The position numbers and the translations under genes were made by a program. Below, one piece after another: positions 26,930-36,596 of a stretch of DNA of 64,000 nucleotides; position 1 is the first letter of the stretch; the number at the start of each line of letters is the position of its first letter. The notes below the pieces were generated by a model. It was given only the letters and a program-made list of their open reading frames with translations. It ran no database searches and was not told the DNA's origin. This stretch comes from Janthinobacterium lividum (GTDB taxonomy: Bacteria; Pseudomonadota; Gammaproteobacteria; Burkholderiales; Burkholderiaceae_D), in the NCBI RefSeq assembly GCF_034424625.1, contig NZ_CP139976.1, positions 744,001-808,000 of the forward strand, given 5' to 3'.

Positions 26930-28731
26930 GGTGTTTCCTCTTGTATTTCCTTGTGTGCGTCCATGCCGGTATCTTCGGACAGGCGGAACCAGACCGTCAA
27001 GCCCGGCGCATCGGCATTGGCATGTGCCGACAGGCTGCCGCCGAACGATTCGATGATGCTTTTGCTGAGCGACATGCCCAGTCCCAGGCCTTCGGCCTTG
27101 GTGGTAAAAAACGGTTCGAACAGGCGCGCCATCTGCGCCGTCGGCAGGCCGCAGCCGGCGTCGCGCACGGCCACCGTGCAGGCGCCGTTTTCGCGGTGCA
27201 GCAGCACGCCGATGGCGTGCTGCGGATTGCCGTTTTCTACCTGCGCATCGAGCGCATTCTTGAGCAGATTGAGCAGCACCTGCTGCACCTGCTGCGGGTC
27301 GGCCAGCACGCGCGGTGCAGCGCTGACCGTCTCGTGGCGCCAGGCTATCCTCGCTTGCGGATGGGCCGCGCGGAACAGCGATACCGCTTGCTCGACGGCG
27401 TCGGCCAGGGCGAAGGCCGTGCTGTGCGCGGGACGCTTTCGCGCCATCGCGCGGATGTGGCGGATGATGGCGCCCGCGCGTTCACTTTGCGTGGCGATTT
27501 CCTGCGCGCCGTCGAGCAGGGGCGCCGCATCGAGCCGGCCCGCCGTGATGCGGCGCGCCATGCCGCGCGCGAAATTGCCGATGGCTGCCAGCGGCTGGTT
27601 CAATTCGTGCGCGATGGCGCTGGCCATCTCGCCCAGGATCGCCAGGCGCGCCGTGTGGTCGAGCGTGGCCTGGCGCTGGCGTGCCTGCTCTTCCAGCGCG
27701 CGCTGCTGGTGCTGGGCGGCGCGCAATTGCTCCGTGCGCCGGCTGACCAGGTATTCCACGCGTACCGTGTGCACGGCCCAGGCGACGAGCAAGGCCAGCA
27801 CCAGCAGCATCCAGCCCCAGTAGCGGCGCAGCGCCGTCTCGAACGTCAGCTTGTCCAGGTAAGCGTAGGGGCCGATGCGCAGGTCGCGGAACAGTTCATC
27901 GACGATCTGGTAATCGCTGGGCACCGTCCAGCTGTAGCCTTCATCTGTGCGCGGCATGGCCAGCAGGGCCTGCGCCACTTTTTTCGCCAGCGCGGGCGGC
28001 GTCTGGCGCAGGGCCACGAAGGGCCAGTCCGGATACAGCCGCGACGAGCTGGCGCAGCGAAATCCGGGAATCGGGCGCGTGGTGATCACGCGCAGTTCAT
28101 CGGTCCGCACTTCGCCGCGCGCCACCATCTGTTCCAGCAAACAGGTGCGCACGATGCCCGCATCCATGTGCCCTGACCGCACGGCGTCGACGATCTGCTG
28201 CGAAGGGAAACCGCTGTAGCGCAGGCTGGCAAAATCATGCGTGGGATCGATGCCCGCTTCGCGCAATTCGCGCGCGGCGATCTGGTAACCGCCAAACGCA
28301 TCGGGCGCCACGGCCATCACGTTCTTGCCCGCCAGGTCGGCCAGGTCATGCAGCGGCGAGGCGCTGCGCACGACGATGGCCGACCCGATGGCCTGGCGCG
28401 GAGAATCCGTCCACGGCGATTCGAGCGTGGCGATGCGGCTGGCGCCGTCGCTGTGTTCGAGCGCCACGTAATGGCCGCTGCTGGTGATGGCAAAGGCGAT
28501 GGCTTGCGACTGCACGGCGCGGGTCAGGCCCGCCTGGTCGTAGTCGGCCAGGATGAAGCGGATGCCGGGAATGCTGGCCTGCAGGTGGCGCGTCACGTAC
28601 GACCAATCCTGCTGCACGGCGTCGCCACCCTTGTAGGCGAGTACACCGATGCGTACCTCCGGTAGCTCGTCAGCCGCTTGAGCGCCGTGCAAACACAGCG
28701 CCGTCAGTGCGAAGAGTAAAAAACGCCGCAC
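26926..28731 (-). CDS. ttrS: Tetrathionate sensor histidine kinase TtrS
   Basis: The 601-residue kinase starts at GTG 28731. A signal peptide (about 1-20) leads to a periplasmic PhnD-like binding domain (about 22-290), one membrane helix (about 302-322), a coiled coil and a kinase core. The H-box IAHELNQPLAAIGNFARG holds the phosphorylated histidine (about 374), and the ATPase domain shows LLNLLKNALDAQ, AGCGLP and GLGLGMSLSKSII. The frame stays open upstream to 29781, but that part is antisense-like noise in mutY. The GTG shares its G with the mutY stop (TAGTG). The binding domain is where tetrathionate would be sensed. Confidence 0.88.
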   Translation of the reverse strand: MRRFLLFALTALCLHGAQAADELPEVRIGVLAYKGGDAVQQDWSYVTRHLQASIPGIRFILADYDQAGLTRAVQSQAIAFAITSSGHYVALEHSDGASRIATLESPWTDSPRQAIGSAIVVRSASPLHDLADLAGKNVMAVAPDAFGGYQIAARELREAGIDPTHDFASLRYSGFPSQQIVDAVRSGHMDAGIVRTCLLEQMVARGEVRTDELRVITTRPIPGFRCASSSRLYPDWPFVALRQTPPALAKKVAQALLAMPRTDEGYSWTVPSDYQIVDELFRDLRIGPYAYLDKLTFETALRRYWGWMLLVLALLVAWAVHTVRVEYLVSRRTEQLRAAQHQQRALEEQARQRQATLDHTARLAILGEMASAIAHELNQPLAAIGNFARGMARRITAGRLDAAPLLDGAQEIATQSERAGAIIRHIRAMARKRPAHSTAFALADAVEQAVSLFRAAHPQARIAWRHETVSAAPRVLADPQQVQQVLLNLLKNALDAQVENGNPQHAIGVLLHRENGACTVAVRDAGCGLPTAQMARLFEPFFTTKAEGLGLGMSLSKSIIESFGGSLSAHANADAPGLTVWFRLSEDTGMDAHKEIQEETP

Positions 28732-29906
28732 TAGAACATGCTGCGCTGCGCCGAACGCGCATCGCCGAACAGGTCCAGCAGCAGTTTCTTGATGGGCGCT
28801 GGCAGTGGCGCGTCCGCGATTTTCGCGCCGTCGTACCAGACGTGCGTGGACTCTCCGGCCAGCGCCAGGCGCCGCGCCAGGGTGATGCGGCAGGGAACGA
28901 TGTGCAGCTTGTAGTGGGTAAACACGTGCACGATGGGCAGCAGCCGTTCCTGCGTTTCGATCTGGCCGAATGGCGCCACGGCGCGCGCCAGCGCATCCTG
29001 GTCGATGTCGCGCGGACAGTCCTCGCCGGCCAGCACGTGGCCATCGAGTTCGGGCAAGGACAGCAAGCCGCCCCAGATGCCCGAGCCCGGGCGCTGCTCC
29101 AGCAGCACCTTGCCGTCGTCGATGATGACCAGCATGACGGCGTGTTTTTCCGGGCTGGTTTTCTTCGGTTTGCGCACGGGCAGATCCTTGGTGCGGCCGG
29201 TGGCGTAGGCCACGCAGCGCGGCTGCAGCGGACAGCGGCCGCAATCGGGACTGCTGCGCGTGCACAGGGTGGCGCCAAAGTCCATCAGGCCCTGTGTGTA
29301 GGCTTCGATGCCTGAATCTATTCCCGCTGCGGGCAGCAGTGCTTCGGCGCGGCGCCACATGGCTTCCTCGACGCGTTTTTCGCCGGGATAGGCGTCGATG
29401 CCAAACGTGCGCGCAAAGACGCGCTTGACGTTGCCGTCCATGATGGCTGCGCGCGTGCCGCTGGAAAACGCGGAGATGGCGGCCGCCGTCGAGCGGCCGA
29501 TGCCGGGCAGGTCGGCCAGCAGGGCCGGGTCGCTGGGGAAGACGCCATCGTATTCGGCGACCACGCGCTGCGCGCACTTGTGCAGGTTGCGCGCCCGCGT
29601 GTAGTAACCGAGGCCGCTCCACTGCGCCATCACGTCTTCCACGGGGGCTGCCGCCAAATCGCGCAGGGTAGGAAAGCGTTCGAGGAAGCGCGCGTAGTAG
29701 CCGAGTACGGCGGTGACCTGCGTTTGCTGCAGCATGATTTCGGACAGCCAGATCAAATAGGCGTCGCGCGTGTTTTGCCATGGCAGCGCATGGCGGCCAT
29801 GCTGCTTTTGCCAGGCGATGATGGTGGCGGAAAAACTAGGGTCGATATAGTCTTCTAAAGGTGCCGCGCCCGTGGCGGGCGAGAGCGGATGCAGCAGACG
29901 TTTCAT
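28731..29906 (-). CDS. mutY: Adenine DNA glycosylase MutY
   Basis: MutY removes adenine opposite 8-oxoguanine. The 391 residues contain the HhH-GPD domain with LPGIGRSTAAAI (about 124-135) and its catalytic aspartate in IMDGNVKRV, the [4Fe-4S] motif with C-x6-C-x2-C-x5-C spacing (about 207-223), and the C-terminal NUDIX-like domain that recognises 8-oxoG. The partner enzyme MutM is encoded 2 kb upstream on the same strand, with one GTPase gene between. Its stop codon overlaps the ttrS start by one base. Confidence 0.96.
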   Translation of the reverse strand: MKRLLHPLSPATGAAPLEDYIDPSFSATIIAWQKQHGRHALPWQNTRDAYLIWLSEIMLQQTQVTAVLGYYARFLERFPTLRDLAAAPVEDVMAQWSGLGYYTRARNLHKCAQRVVAEYDGVFPSDPALLADLPGIGRSTAAAISAFSSGTRAAIMDGNVKRVFARTFGIDAYPGEKRVEEAMWRRAEALLPAAGIDSGIEAYTQGLMDFGATLCTRSSPDCGRCPLQPRCVAYATGRTKDLPVRKPKKTSPEKHAVMLVIIDDGKVLLEQRPGSGIWGGLLSLPELDGHVLAGEDCPRDIDQDALARAVAPFGQIETQERLLPIVHVFTHYKLHIVPCRITLARRLALAGESTHVWYDGAKIADAPLPAPIKKLLLDLFGDARSAQRSMF

Positions 29907-29950
29907 GCAGGGTTCCAGTGTTCTGTTGTTTGATGTTGCTGATGTTGCGC

Positions 29951-31852
29951 TCAGCTTGCGCTGGCGGCGCGCAAGGCAGCGAGCAATTGCGCCAGCTGGG
30001 CCTTGTCGCGTTCAAGCGCCGCCAGGCTGGCTTCAAAGCCGGCGATTTTCTGTTCCAGGCTGCCCGTGGCGTCGTGGATGCGCTGGATCGAGGCAAAGCG
30101 CAGTTTCAGCTGTTCCTTGTACTCGACGATCTGCGCTTCGAGGGGCGCCATGATGACTTTCAGCCAGGCGCTGGCGTCGTCGTTGGCGTTGGTGAAACTG
30201 CGGCGCACGCGCGAGGCGATGGTGTCGAAGAATTTTTCCATCAGCACGACCCGGCTGGTGGTCAGCAGGGTGGCCGTGCCGAACTGCTTATGGTAGACGG
30301 CTTCGATATCGGCGATTTCCTGGCGGTAGCGGGCCAGGGAAAACGGCATCGGCAAGGCCAGCGCCAAGCCATGTTCGGTGGCGAATTTGCGGTACATCAC
30401 GTTCATCATTTCCGTGATCTCGGTCGTCTTGCCTTCCGAGCGGTCCAGGTTACTGGCGATGCGCTCGAAATACTGGCGCACGGCTTCGCGCAAGCCCGTG
30501 AAAAAGCGGCTGCGCTGCATGGCCGTGCGCACGCCGTCGATATCGTCGCGCACGATGTCCATGCCCAGGCTCGTGTACAGCTCTGTCGACAGGCGGGTAA
30601 ACACGGCGCGCGTCGCTTGCAGCTTGAACAGGCTGCTGTCGAATTCCTTCTTCTCGATATCGATGCGGCGCATCATGTGCGCGATCACGCTCTGGTTCTT
30701 GCCGCGCAGGCTGTGCAGCTCGTGCAACTGCTCGGCGATGCCGCGCGCGCGTGCCGCCGCCTGCACCTGCTGCGCCGCTTCGATGGCGTCCAGGTCGAAC
30801 GCCAGCTGGCGCCGGATGATCTCCTTGCGCGCGGGGATCAGCTCCTCGAACAGGGCCGTCTCCAGCGCCTGCAAGCGGCTCTTTTCCAGCAGCGCCGCGT
30901 CCTGGTTGATCTTGCCCACCAGGGCCTTTTGCGCCGAGACGGGAAACACCTGGCCAGCATCCAGCATCAGCAGGTGCGCCACGCTGGCCTGCTGGCGTTC
31001 GATGGCTTGCGCCACCTCGGCATCGCCGCGCAACTCATCCCACATGCTGTCGATCTTGTTGAGCACCACCAGGCGCCCCGCGCCGGCGCCGATATGGTTG
31101 CGCCATACCTCGATGTCGCTGCGCGTGACGCCCGTGTCGGCCGCCAGGATGAACAGCACCGCGTGCGCATTCGGGATCAGGTTCAGGGTCAGTTCCGGTT
31201 CCGTGCCGATGGCGTTCAGGCCGGGCGTGTCGAGGATCACCAGGCCCTGTTTCAGCAGCGGATGGGGGAAGTTGATGATGGCGTGGCGCCACATGGAGAT
31301 TTCCACCTGGCCGTCCTCGTCCAGCATGGCGGGGGCGTCCGCATCGTCGGCGTCGTACAGGCCGTAGCGCGCCGCCTCTTCGATGCTGACTTTTTTCGTC
31401 AGGCTGACCTGGCGGATGGCTTCCTGCATGTCGCCGCCCGCGTCGATGTTCAGGGGCAGGACGGTCCAGGCGGCGGGCAGATCGCGGTAGTCGCTGGTCG
31501 ACAGGTTCTGCGCGCGCGTCTCGATGGGCAGCAGGCGGATGGACGGCTGCCAGGCCGCGTCGTACAGCAGCTCGGTGGGACACATGGTGGTGCGGCCCGC
31601 GCCCGAGGGCAGGATGCGCTGGCCGTAGCCGGCAAAGAAGATGGCGTTGATCAGCTCGGATTTGCCGCGCGAGAATTCCGCTACGAAGGCGACCGATAAA
31701 CGGTCGTCGGCCAGGCGGGAGCCACAGCGCGCCAGGCGCAGCGCGGAGGCGCCGTCGACCAGGCCCGCCGCGCTGGCGGCTTGCCGGTATGCCTGCAAGG
31801 CGGCCTGTACGTCCTGCCGCCATGCGCTGTATTGTTCCAGGTCCCTGACCAT
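29951..31852 (-). CDS. Dynamin-like GTPase
   Basis: This 633-residue protein has a dynamin-type G domain near the N-terminus: P-loop EFSRGKSELINAI (about 58-70), G3 in DTPGLNAIG (about 207-215) and G4 in LNKIDS (about 265-270). A long predominantly helical region follows, ending in a coiled coil (about 585-630). No membrane helix is seen. Dynamin-like proteins remodel or guard membranes, but substrate and role of this group are not known to me. It is 30 nt downstream of mutM and 44 nt upstream of mutY, so it is probably cotranscribed with both. Confidence 0.85.
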   Translation of the reverse strand: MVRDLEQYSAWRQDVQAALQAYRQAASAAGLVDGASALRLARCGSRLADDRLSVAFVAEFSRGKSELINAIFFAGYGQRILPSGAGRTTMCPTELLYDAAWQPSIRLLPIETRAQNLSTSDYRDLPAAWTVLPLNIDAGGDMQEAIRQVSLTKKVSIEEAARYGLYDADDADAPAMLDEDGQVEISMWRHAIINFPHPLLKQGLVILDTPGLNAIGTEPELTLNLIPNAHAVLFILAADTGVTRSDIEVWRNHIGAGAGRLVVLNKIDSMWDELRGDAEVAQAIERQQASVAHLLMLDAGQVFPVSAQKALVGKINQDAALLEKSRLQALETALFEELIPARKEIIRRQLAFDLDAIEAAQQVQAAARARGIAEQLHELHSLRGKNQSVIAHMMRRIDIEKKEFDSSLFKLQATRAVFTRLSTELYTSLGMDIVRDDIDGVRTAMQRSRFFTGLREAVRQYFERIASNLDRSEGKTTEITEMMNVMYRKFATEHGLALALPMPFSLARYRQEIADIEAVYHKQFGTATLLTTSRVVLMEKFFDTIASRVRRSFTNANDDASAWLKVIMAPLEAQIVEYKEQLKLRFASIQRIHDATGSLEQKIAGFEASLAALERDKAQLAQLLAALRAASAS

Positions 31853-31882
31853 CTGGCTCCCTCCGTGAGTGTGTGAGTGTGT

Positions 31883-32719
31883 TTACTTTTGACAATTCAC
31901 GCAGTAAAACGTGGAACGCTGTCCCTGGACGATCTGGCGGATCGGCGCGCCGCACACGCGGCATGGCTTGCCCGCGCGGTTGTACGTGAAATACGTCTGC
32001 TGGAAGTAGCCGGACTGGCCGTTCACGCCGATGAAATCGCGCAGGGTGCTGCCGCCTTGCACGATGGCTTCTGCCAGCACGTCGCGGATCGATTGCGCCA
32101 GTTTCTCATAGCGGGCCAGGCCGATGCGCCGGGCTGGCGTCTTCGGGTTGATCCCCGCGCGGAACAGGCTTTCGGAACAATAGATATTGCCCACGCCGAC
32201 GACGATGTCGCCCGCCATCAGCACCTGCTTGATATTGGTACCCTTGTTGCGCGTTTTCTCGAATAGCAGCTGGCCCGTGAAGCCGCCTTCCAGCGGTTCC
32301 GTGCCCAGGCCGCGCAGCAGCGCGTGGCCGTCGAGCGGGCCGTCGGCCTCGTCGTGCCACAACACGGCGCCAAAGCGGCGCGGGTCCGTCATGCGCAGTA
32401 CCTGGCTGCCGCCTTCCGCGTCTTCCACGATGAGGTCGAAATGGTCGTGCTTTTGCGCCTCCGTCCCCGTCGGCAGCACGCGCAAATGGCCCGACATGCC
32501 CAGGTGGATGATCAGGGTGCCGTGGCGGAAGTGGATCAGCAGGTACTTGCCGCGCCGCCCCGTCAGGCCGATGGTTTGCCCCGACAGTTGCTCGCCCAGG
32601 GCAGGGGGGAAGGGCCAGCGCAGGCCGTCGCGGCGCAGCACGACGGAGCGCACGGCGCGGCCTTCGAGATGGGGCGCGACACCGCGCCGTGTGACTTCGA
32701 CTTCTGGCAATTCTGGCAT
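31883..32719 (-). CDS. mutM: Formamidopyrimidine-DNA glycosylase MutM (Fpg)
   Basis: MutM excises 8-oxoguanine and opens the abasic site. The start PELPEVE supplies catalytic Pro and Glu after removal of Met. The 278 residues include the H2TH region and a C-terminal zinc finger with cysteine pairs in CRVCG and CVNC. It is the first gene of the mutM, GTPase, mutY, ttrSR series on the minus strand and is divergent from the TPR protein gene. Confidence 0.97.
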   Translation of the reverse strand: MPELPEVEVTRRGVAPHLEGRAVRSVVLRRDGLRWPFPPALGEQLSGQTIGLTGRRGKYLLIHFRHGTLIIHLGMSGHLRVLPTGTEAQKHDHFDLIVEDAEGGSQVLRMTDPRRFGAVLWHDEADGPLDGHALLRGLGTEPLEGGFTGQLLFEKTRNKGTNIKQVLMAGDIVVGVGNIYCSESLFRAGINPKTPARRIGLARYEKLAQSIRDVLAEAIVQGGSTLRDFIGVNGQSGYFQQTYFTYNRAGKPCRVCGAPIRQIVQGQRSTFYCVNCQK

Positions 32720-32887
32720 AGGGCTCGAATGGTGGAAAACCGGGTAAAAAAACAGGCGGGTTGCCGGCGGATGGCTGGCCCGGGCGCGCTACGCCGCCAC
32801 GACGTATATATTTCGTTACATACGTGAAGTACGCGATAGCCGCGTTGGGCGTAGAATCAAACTTTGCCGTTCAGCCAGGATCAGCCT

Positions 32888-34672
32888 TTGAAAAACGCTT
32901 TCGCCATTGTAACCTTGTCCGCCCTGATGGCCACGCATGCCATGGCACAGACGCCTGTTGCCCCTGTCGATGGGGCGGCCAGTCCCGCTGCGGCCGCTGC
33001 GTCGCAAGCGCCCGGTACCGAGTCCGGCGACGACGCCAAGGGCGAGAAGCTGCCCAAGGTCGAGTTGAGCAGCGATTTGCTGTACAAGCTGACCAAGGCT
33101 GAAATGGAATTCAAGAGCGGCCAGTGGCAAGGGCCGTACGTGACGATGATGGTGGCGGCGCAACAGACGCGCGACCCGCGCCTGGCGCGCCGCGCTTCCG
33201 AAATGGCGCTGGCCGCCAAGCAGGGCAGCGAGGCGCTGGCGGCCATCCGCCTGTGGCGCGACCTGGCGCCCGAATCCGATGAGGCGACCCAGTTCTTCCT
33301 CGGCTTCGTCGTATTGACGGACAAGATCGAAGAAGCGGAACCGATTTTTGCCCAGCGCCTGGCCAATGCGCCGCAGGGCGCGCGCGGCGTGGCCCTGTTC
33401 CAGATGCAGCAGATCCTGTCGCGGGCGAATGACAAGCTGTATGCCTACGCGATGGTGACGCGCCTGGTGCAGCCCTACCTGGACATGTTCGAAGCGCACC
33501 TGGTGCTGGCGCAGGGCGCCCTGTCGCTCGGCGAGCGCGAGCGCGCCATCGGCGAAGCGAACAAGGCGCTGGCCATCAAGCCGAACTCCGAGCTGGCCGC
33601 GCTGACCCTGGCGCAGGTGACGGGCGAGCCCGAGGCTGCAGGCAAGGTGCTGGCCACTTTCCTGCAAAAGAATCCCGATGCCGTCGAAGTGCGCGGCGCG
33701 TATGCGCGCCTGCTGGTCGAGCAAAAACAGCTGGAGCCGGCGCGCGACCAGTTCCTGCTGCTGCTGAAAAGCCAGCCCGATAACGTGGGGGGCCTGTATG
33801 CGCTGGGCATCGTGGCGCTGCAGCTGGAAGACACCAAGGGCGCGGAGCAGTACTTCAAGCGCTTCCTGGCCGTGCTGGATAAAAATCCTGGCGACGCGCG
33901 CGATCCGTTCAAGGCCTTGATGATACTGTCGCAGATCGCCGAGACGCGCGGCGACACGGCCGGCGCCATCGCCTGGCTGGACAAGGTCGACAACAGCGCT
34001 TCCGCCGGCTATGTCGAGGCGCGCTTGCGCCGCGCCCAGCTGATCGCCCGCGGCGGCAATCTCGATGCGGCGCGCAAGGCGCTGACGGAAATCGAAACGG
34101 ACGATCCGGCAAGCCAGGCGCAGGTGCTGCTGGTCGACGCGCAATTCCTGCGCGATGCCGGCTATGTGCAAAGCGCCTATGCGGTGCTGGAAAACGCCTT
34201 GCTGCGCTTCCCCGACAATCCGGAACTGCTGTACGACTACGCCCTGCTGGCCGAGCGCCTGGATAAACTCGAGCTGATGGAAGCGAGCCTGCGCCGCGTG
34301 ATGGCGCTGGCGCCCGACAATCAGCATGCGTATAACGCCCTCGGCTACTCGCTGGCCGAACGGGGCATCCGCCTTGAGGAAGCCCATGCGCTGATCGAAA
34401 AAGCCTTGCAGATGGCGCCGGGCGACCCGTTCATCATGGACAGCATGGGCTGGGTGCAGTTCCGCATGGGCAACCTGGCCGCCGCGGAAAATTCGCTGCG
34501 CCGCGCCTATGCCGTGCGCAGCGATCCGGAAATCGCCGTCCACCTGGGCGAAGTGCTGTGGCAGAAGGGCGACAAGGCCGAAGCGCAAAAGCTGTGGCGC
34601 GAGGCGCAAGGCAAGGACCCGAAAAACGATGCGCTGAAAAGTACGCTGGCGCGCTTGAATGTCAGTTTGTGA
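32888..34672 (+). CDS. Exported tetratricopeptide repeat protein
   Basis: This protein has 594 residues from TTG 32888, with a signal peptide ending about AMA (residue 20), an alanine/proline-rich segment, then TPR units over most of the length. The best units are near the C-terminus, for example HAYNALGYSLAERGIRLEEA and PFIMDSMGWVQFRMGNLAAA. An AGGAT sequence lies just before TTG 32888; another in-frame TTG at 32864 would disturb the signal peptide. It precedes lolB in a layout common in betaproteobacteria. Such proteins likely scaffold envelope complexes; a precise role is not known. Confidence 0.85.
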   Translation: MKNAFAIVTLSALMATHAMAQTPVAPVDGAASPAAAAASQAPGTESGDDAKGEKLPKVELSSDLLYKLTKAEMEFKSGQWQGPYVTMMVAAQQTRDPRLARRASEMALAAKQGSEALAAIRLWRDLAPESDEATQFFLGFVVLTDKIEEAEPIFAQRLANAPQGARGVALFQMQQILSRANDKLYAYAMVTRLVQPYLDMFEAHLVLAQGALSLGERERAIGEANKALAIKPNSELAALTLAQVTGEPEAAGKVLATFLQKNPDAVEVRGAYARLLVEQKQLEPARDQFLLLLKSQPDNVGGLYALGIVALQLEDTKGAEQYFKRFLAVLDKNPGDARDPFKALMILSQIAETRGDTAGAIAWLDKVDNSASAGYVEARLRRAQLIARGGNLDAARKALTEIETDDPASQAQVLLVDAQFLRDAGYVQSAYAVLENALLRFPDNPELLYDYALLAERLDKLELMEASLRRVMALAPDNQHAYNALGYSLAERGIRLEEAHALIEKALQMAPGDPFIMDSMGWVQFRMGNLAAAENSLRRAYAVRSDPEIAVHLGEVLWQKGDKAEAQKLWREAQGKDPKNDALKSTLARLNVSL

Positions 34673-34695
34673 TTGTTAACCCAAGGGCAAATTCT

Positions 34696-34722
34696 GGGGT
34701 CAGACCCTGAGGGTCAGACCCC
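34696..34722. repeat. GGGTCAGACCC palindromic repeat
   Basis: Two direct copies of GGGTCAGACCC are separated by TGA, together forming a near-perfect inverted repeat (12 of 13 pairs). It lies between the TPR gene and lolB. It could fold as a terminator-like hairpin, followed by GGGTTTTG, or be a dispersed repeat. Confidence 0.6.
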
Positions 34723-34758
34723 GGGTTTTGCACTTGGGGTGAACTCAAAAAATTCCCC

Positions 34759-35409
34759 ATGCCAAAAAACTTCATCCCTCTGACTGTCCTGTGCCTGTCC
34801 CTCTCGGCCTGCTCGACCCTGACTTCCCCCTTTTCGTCCGGCGCCGCGCCGTCCGGTAATGCCGTCGCGCCTTACCGCGAACAGGTGGAACTGACGGGCC
34901 GCCTGAACGTCGTGTACCAGAAGGATGACAAGCCTGAATCGGCCACCGTCAATTTCAACTGGCAACAGACGGCGCAGCGCACGGACGTGACCCTGTATTC
35001 GCCTGTCGGCAGTACGCTGGCGACGATTGCCGTCACGCCGCAGCAAGCCGTATTGACGCAGAGCGGCAAGGCGCCGCGCAGCGCGCCCGATGTCGATACC
35101 CTGAGCGCGCAGATGCTGGGTTGGTCCTTGCCCGTGTCGGGCTTGCGCGACTGGCTGCAAGGCTATGCCGTGGGCGCCGATGGCAAACGTTTCGTCGCTT
35201 CGCCGGCGAACGACAGCGTCACCACGAAAGATGGCTGGCGCTTGCGCTATGTGTCGTGGCAAGAAGTAGGGCAAAATGCGGCCGACAATACACCGGGCGC
35301 CTTGCCCCAACCGCGGCGTATCGATGCCGAACGCAATGCCAGTGCGCAGGCCGATGCCGTCTCGCTGCGCATCGTGCTCGATCCCGCCCCATCCGCTCAA
35401 GCACAATGA
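34759..35409 (+). CDS. lolB: Outer-membrane lipoprotein insertion protein LolB
   Basis: LolB receives lipoproteins from LolA and inserts them into the outer membrane. The 216-residue protein has a lipobox ending LSAC (cysteine about residue 17) and a single beta-sheet fold domain with [13 protein letters not shown] and DWLQGYAVG. The C-terminal region after about 165 is degenerate but the length is normal. It overlaps ispE by 4 nt (ATGA), a conserved pair. Confidence 0.92.
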   Translation: MPKNFIPLTVLCLSLSACSTLTSPFSSGAAPSGNAVAPYREQVELTGRLNVVYQKDDKPESATVNFNWQQTAQRTDVTLYSPVGSTLATIAVTPQQAVLTQSGKAPRSAPDVDTLSAQMLGWSLPVSGLRDWLQGYAVGADGKRFVASPANDSVTTKDGWRLRYVSWQEVGQNAADNTPGALPQPRRIDAERNASAQADAVSLRIVLDPAPSAQAQ

Positions 35410-36290
35410 CGTTGACTACCCTGAATAACTGCCCGGCTCCCGCCAAGCTGAACCTCTTTTTGCACGTCAACGGCCGCCGCGCCGATGGCTACCATCTGCT
35501 GCAGACGGTGTTCCAGTTGCTCGACCATGGCGACACCTTGCACTTCGCGCTGCGCGACGACGCGCTGATCCGCCGCGTGACGGCACTGGCCGGCGTGCCG
35601 GAAGAACAGGATTTGATCATCCGCGCCGCCAAGCTGCTGCAGGCGGAAGTGCTGCGCCGCACGGGCGCCTTGCCGCGCGGCGTCGATATCGCCATCGACA
35701 AGGTGCTGCCCATGGGCGGCGGACTCGGCGGCGGTTCATCCGATGCGGCCACGGCCCTGATGGCATTGAACCGCCTGTGGCAAGCGGGCTTGAGCCGCGA
35801 GGAATTGATGGCGCTGGGCTTGCCGCTGGGCGCCGATATCCCGTTTTTCATCTTTGGCGAAAACGCCTTTGCCGAAGGCGTGGGCGAGGCCTTGCAGCCC
35901 GTCGCCACGCCCGAATGCTGGTACGTGGTGATCGAGCCGGGCGTGCAAGTGCCGACCGCCGCAATTTTTTGCGCGGAAGGCTTGACGAGAAATACCGAAC
36001 CCGTCACAATAGCGGACTTTTCCAGGTACCTCGCAGAAGGAAACGATGCGGGCGGGTTTGGCAAGAATGATTTACAGCAAGTGGCATGCAGTCTTTTCAA
36101 GCCGGTAGCAGATGCGGTAGAATGGCTGGGTGCTTACGGTGAGGCCAGGATGACTGGCTCCGGTGCTTGTGTATTCAGTGCGTTTGGCAGTCAGGAAGAA
36201 GCGGATGCGGTGCTCAGCAATGTGCCACCGGTCTGGATCGCCTGGAAGGCAAAAGCGCTGAGCCGCCACCCGATGCTCACCATGTTGTAG
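35406..36290 (+). CDS. ispE: 4-diphosphocytidyl-2-C-methyl-D-erythritol kinase IspE
   Basis: IspE is the ATP-dependent kinase of the non-mevalonate isoprenoid pathway. The 294 residues belong to the GHMP kinases: [11 protein letters not shown] at the N-terminus, ATP-binding loop [17 protein letters not shown] (about 100-116), and a C-terminal [10 protein letters not shown] motif. The start at 35406 lies in the lolB stop codon; the open frame to 35121 is inside lolB and rejected. Confidence 0.96.
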   Translation: MTLTTLNNCPAPAKLNLFLHVNGRRADGYHLLQTVFQLLDHGDTLHFALRDDALIRRVTALAGVPEEQDLIIRAAKLLQAEVLRRTGALPRGVDIAIDKVLPMGGGLGGGSSDAATALMALNRLWQAGLSREELMALGLPLGADIPFFIFGENAFAEGVGEALQPVATPECWYVVIEPGVQVPTAAIFCAEGLTRNTEPVTIADFSRYLAEGNDAGGFGKNDLQQVACSLFKPVADAVEWLGAYGEARMTGSGACVFSAFGSQEEADAVLSNVPPVWIAWKAKALSRHPMLTML

Positions 36291-36306
36291 AGAGCAAAAA
36301 AAGATT

Positions 36307-36334
36307 TTGCTTAGCGTCAAATAGTCGGTATAAT
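36307..36334 (+). promoter_or_regulatory. Sigma-70 promoter for tRNA-Gln
   Basis: TTGCTT (36307-36312) and a consensus TATAAT (36329-36334) are separated by 16 nt. They lie 34 nt before the mature 5' end of the tRNA. Confidence 0.75.
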
Positions 36335-36368
36335 ACTGGCCAACATGACGGCAAGCAGTCAGTAACGT

Positions 36369-36445
36369 AGGGGAATCGCCAAGCTGGTTAAGGCACTGGA
36401 TTTTGATTCCAGCATGCGAAGGTTCGAATCCTTCTTCCCCTGCCA
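36369..36445 (+). tRNA. tRNA-Gln (anticodon TTG)
   Basis: The acceptor stem AGGGGAA/TTCCCCT is fully paired, the anticodon loop is TTTTGAT giving TTG, the T arm has GGTTCGAATCC, and CCA is encoded at 36443-36445. It lies between ispE and prs, the usual place in this lineage. Confidence 0.97.
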
Positions 36446-36537
36446 CCATTTCACCGTAGTCTGTCGATGCGAAGTTGGCGTCCAGTACGGGAAAAAAGCA
36501 GATATGTTGCCACGCGGCATATTCTAAACAATGACTG

Positions 36538-36568
36538 ACCGGGCCTATGCCCGGTTAGTGCTTTTCAA
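36538..36568 (+). terminator. Hairpin upstream of prs, weak terminator or leader
   Basis: ACCGGGC (36538-36544) pairs perfectly with GCCCGGT (36549-36555) around CTAT, then TAGTGCTTTT. It may stop tRNA transcription partly or act as a prs leader element. Confidence 0.5.
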
Positions 36569-36596
36569 GACTTCTATATCACCTCTTGGGACTCCC

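Noticed and set aside
28346..29278. Small open frames antisense or out of frame to ttrS and mutY
   Set aside because: They are explained as shadows of the two repair/sensor genes.
28732..29781. N-terminal extension of ttrS into mutY
   Set aside because: The extra 350 residues are an out-of-frame reading of mutY; the signal peptide begins right after GTG 28731.
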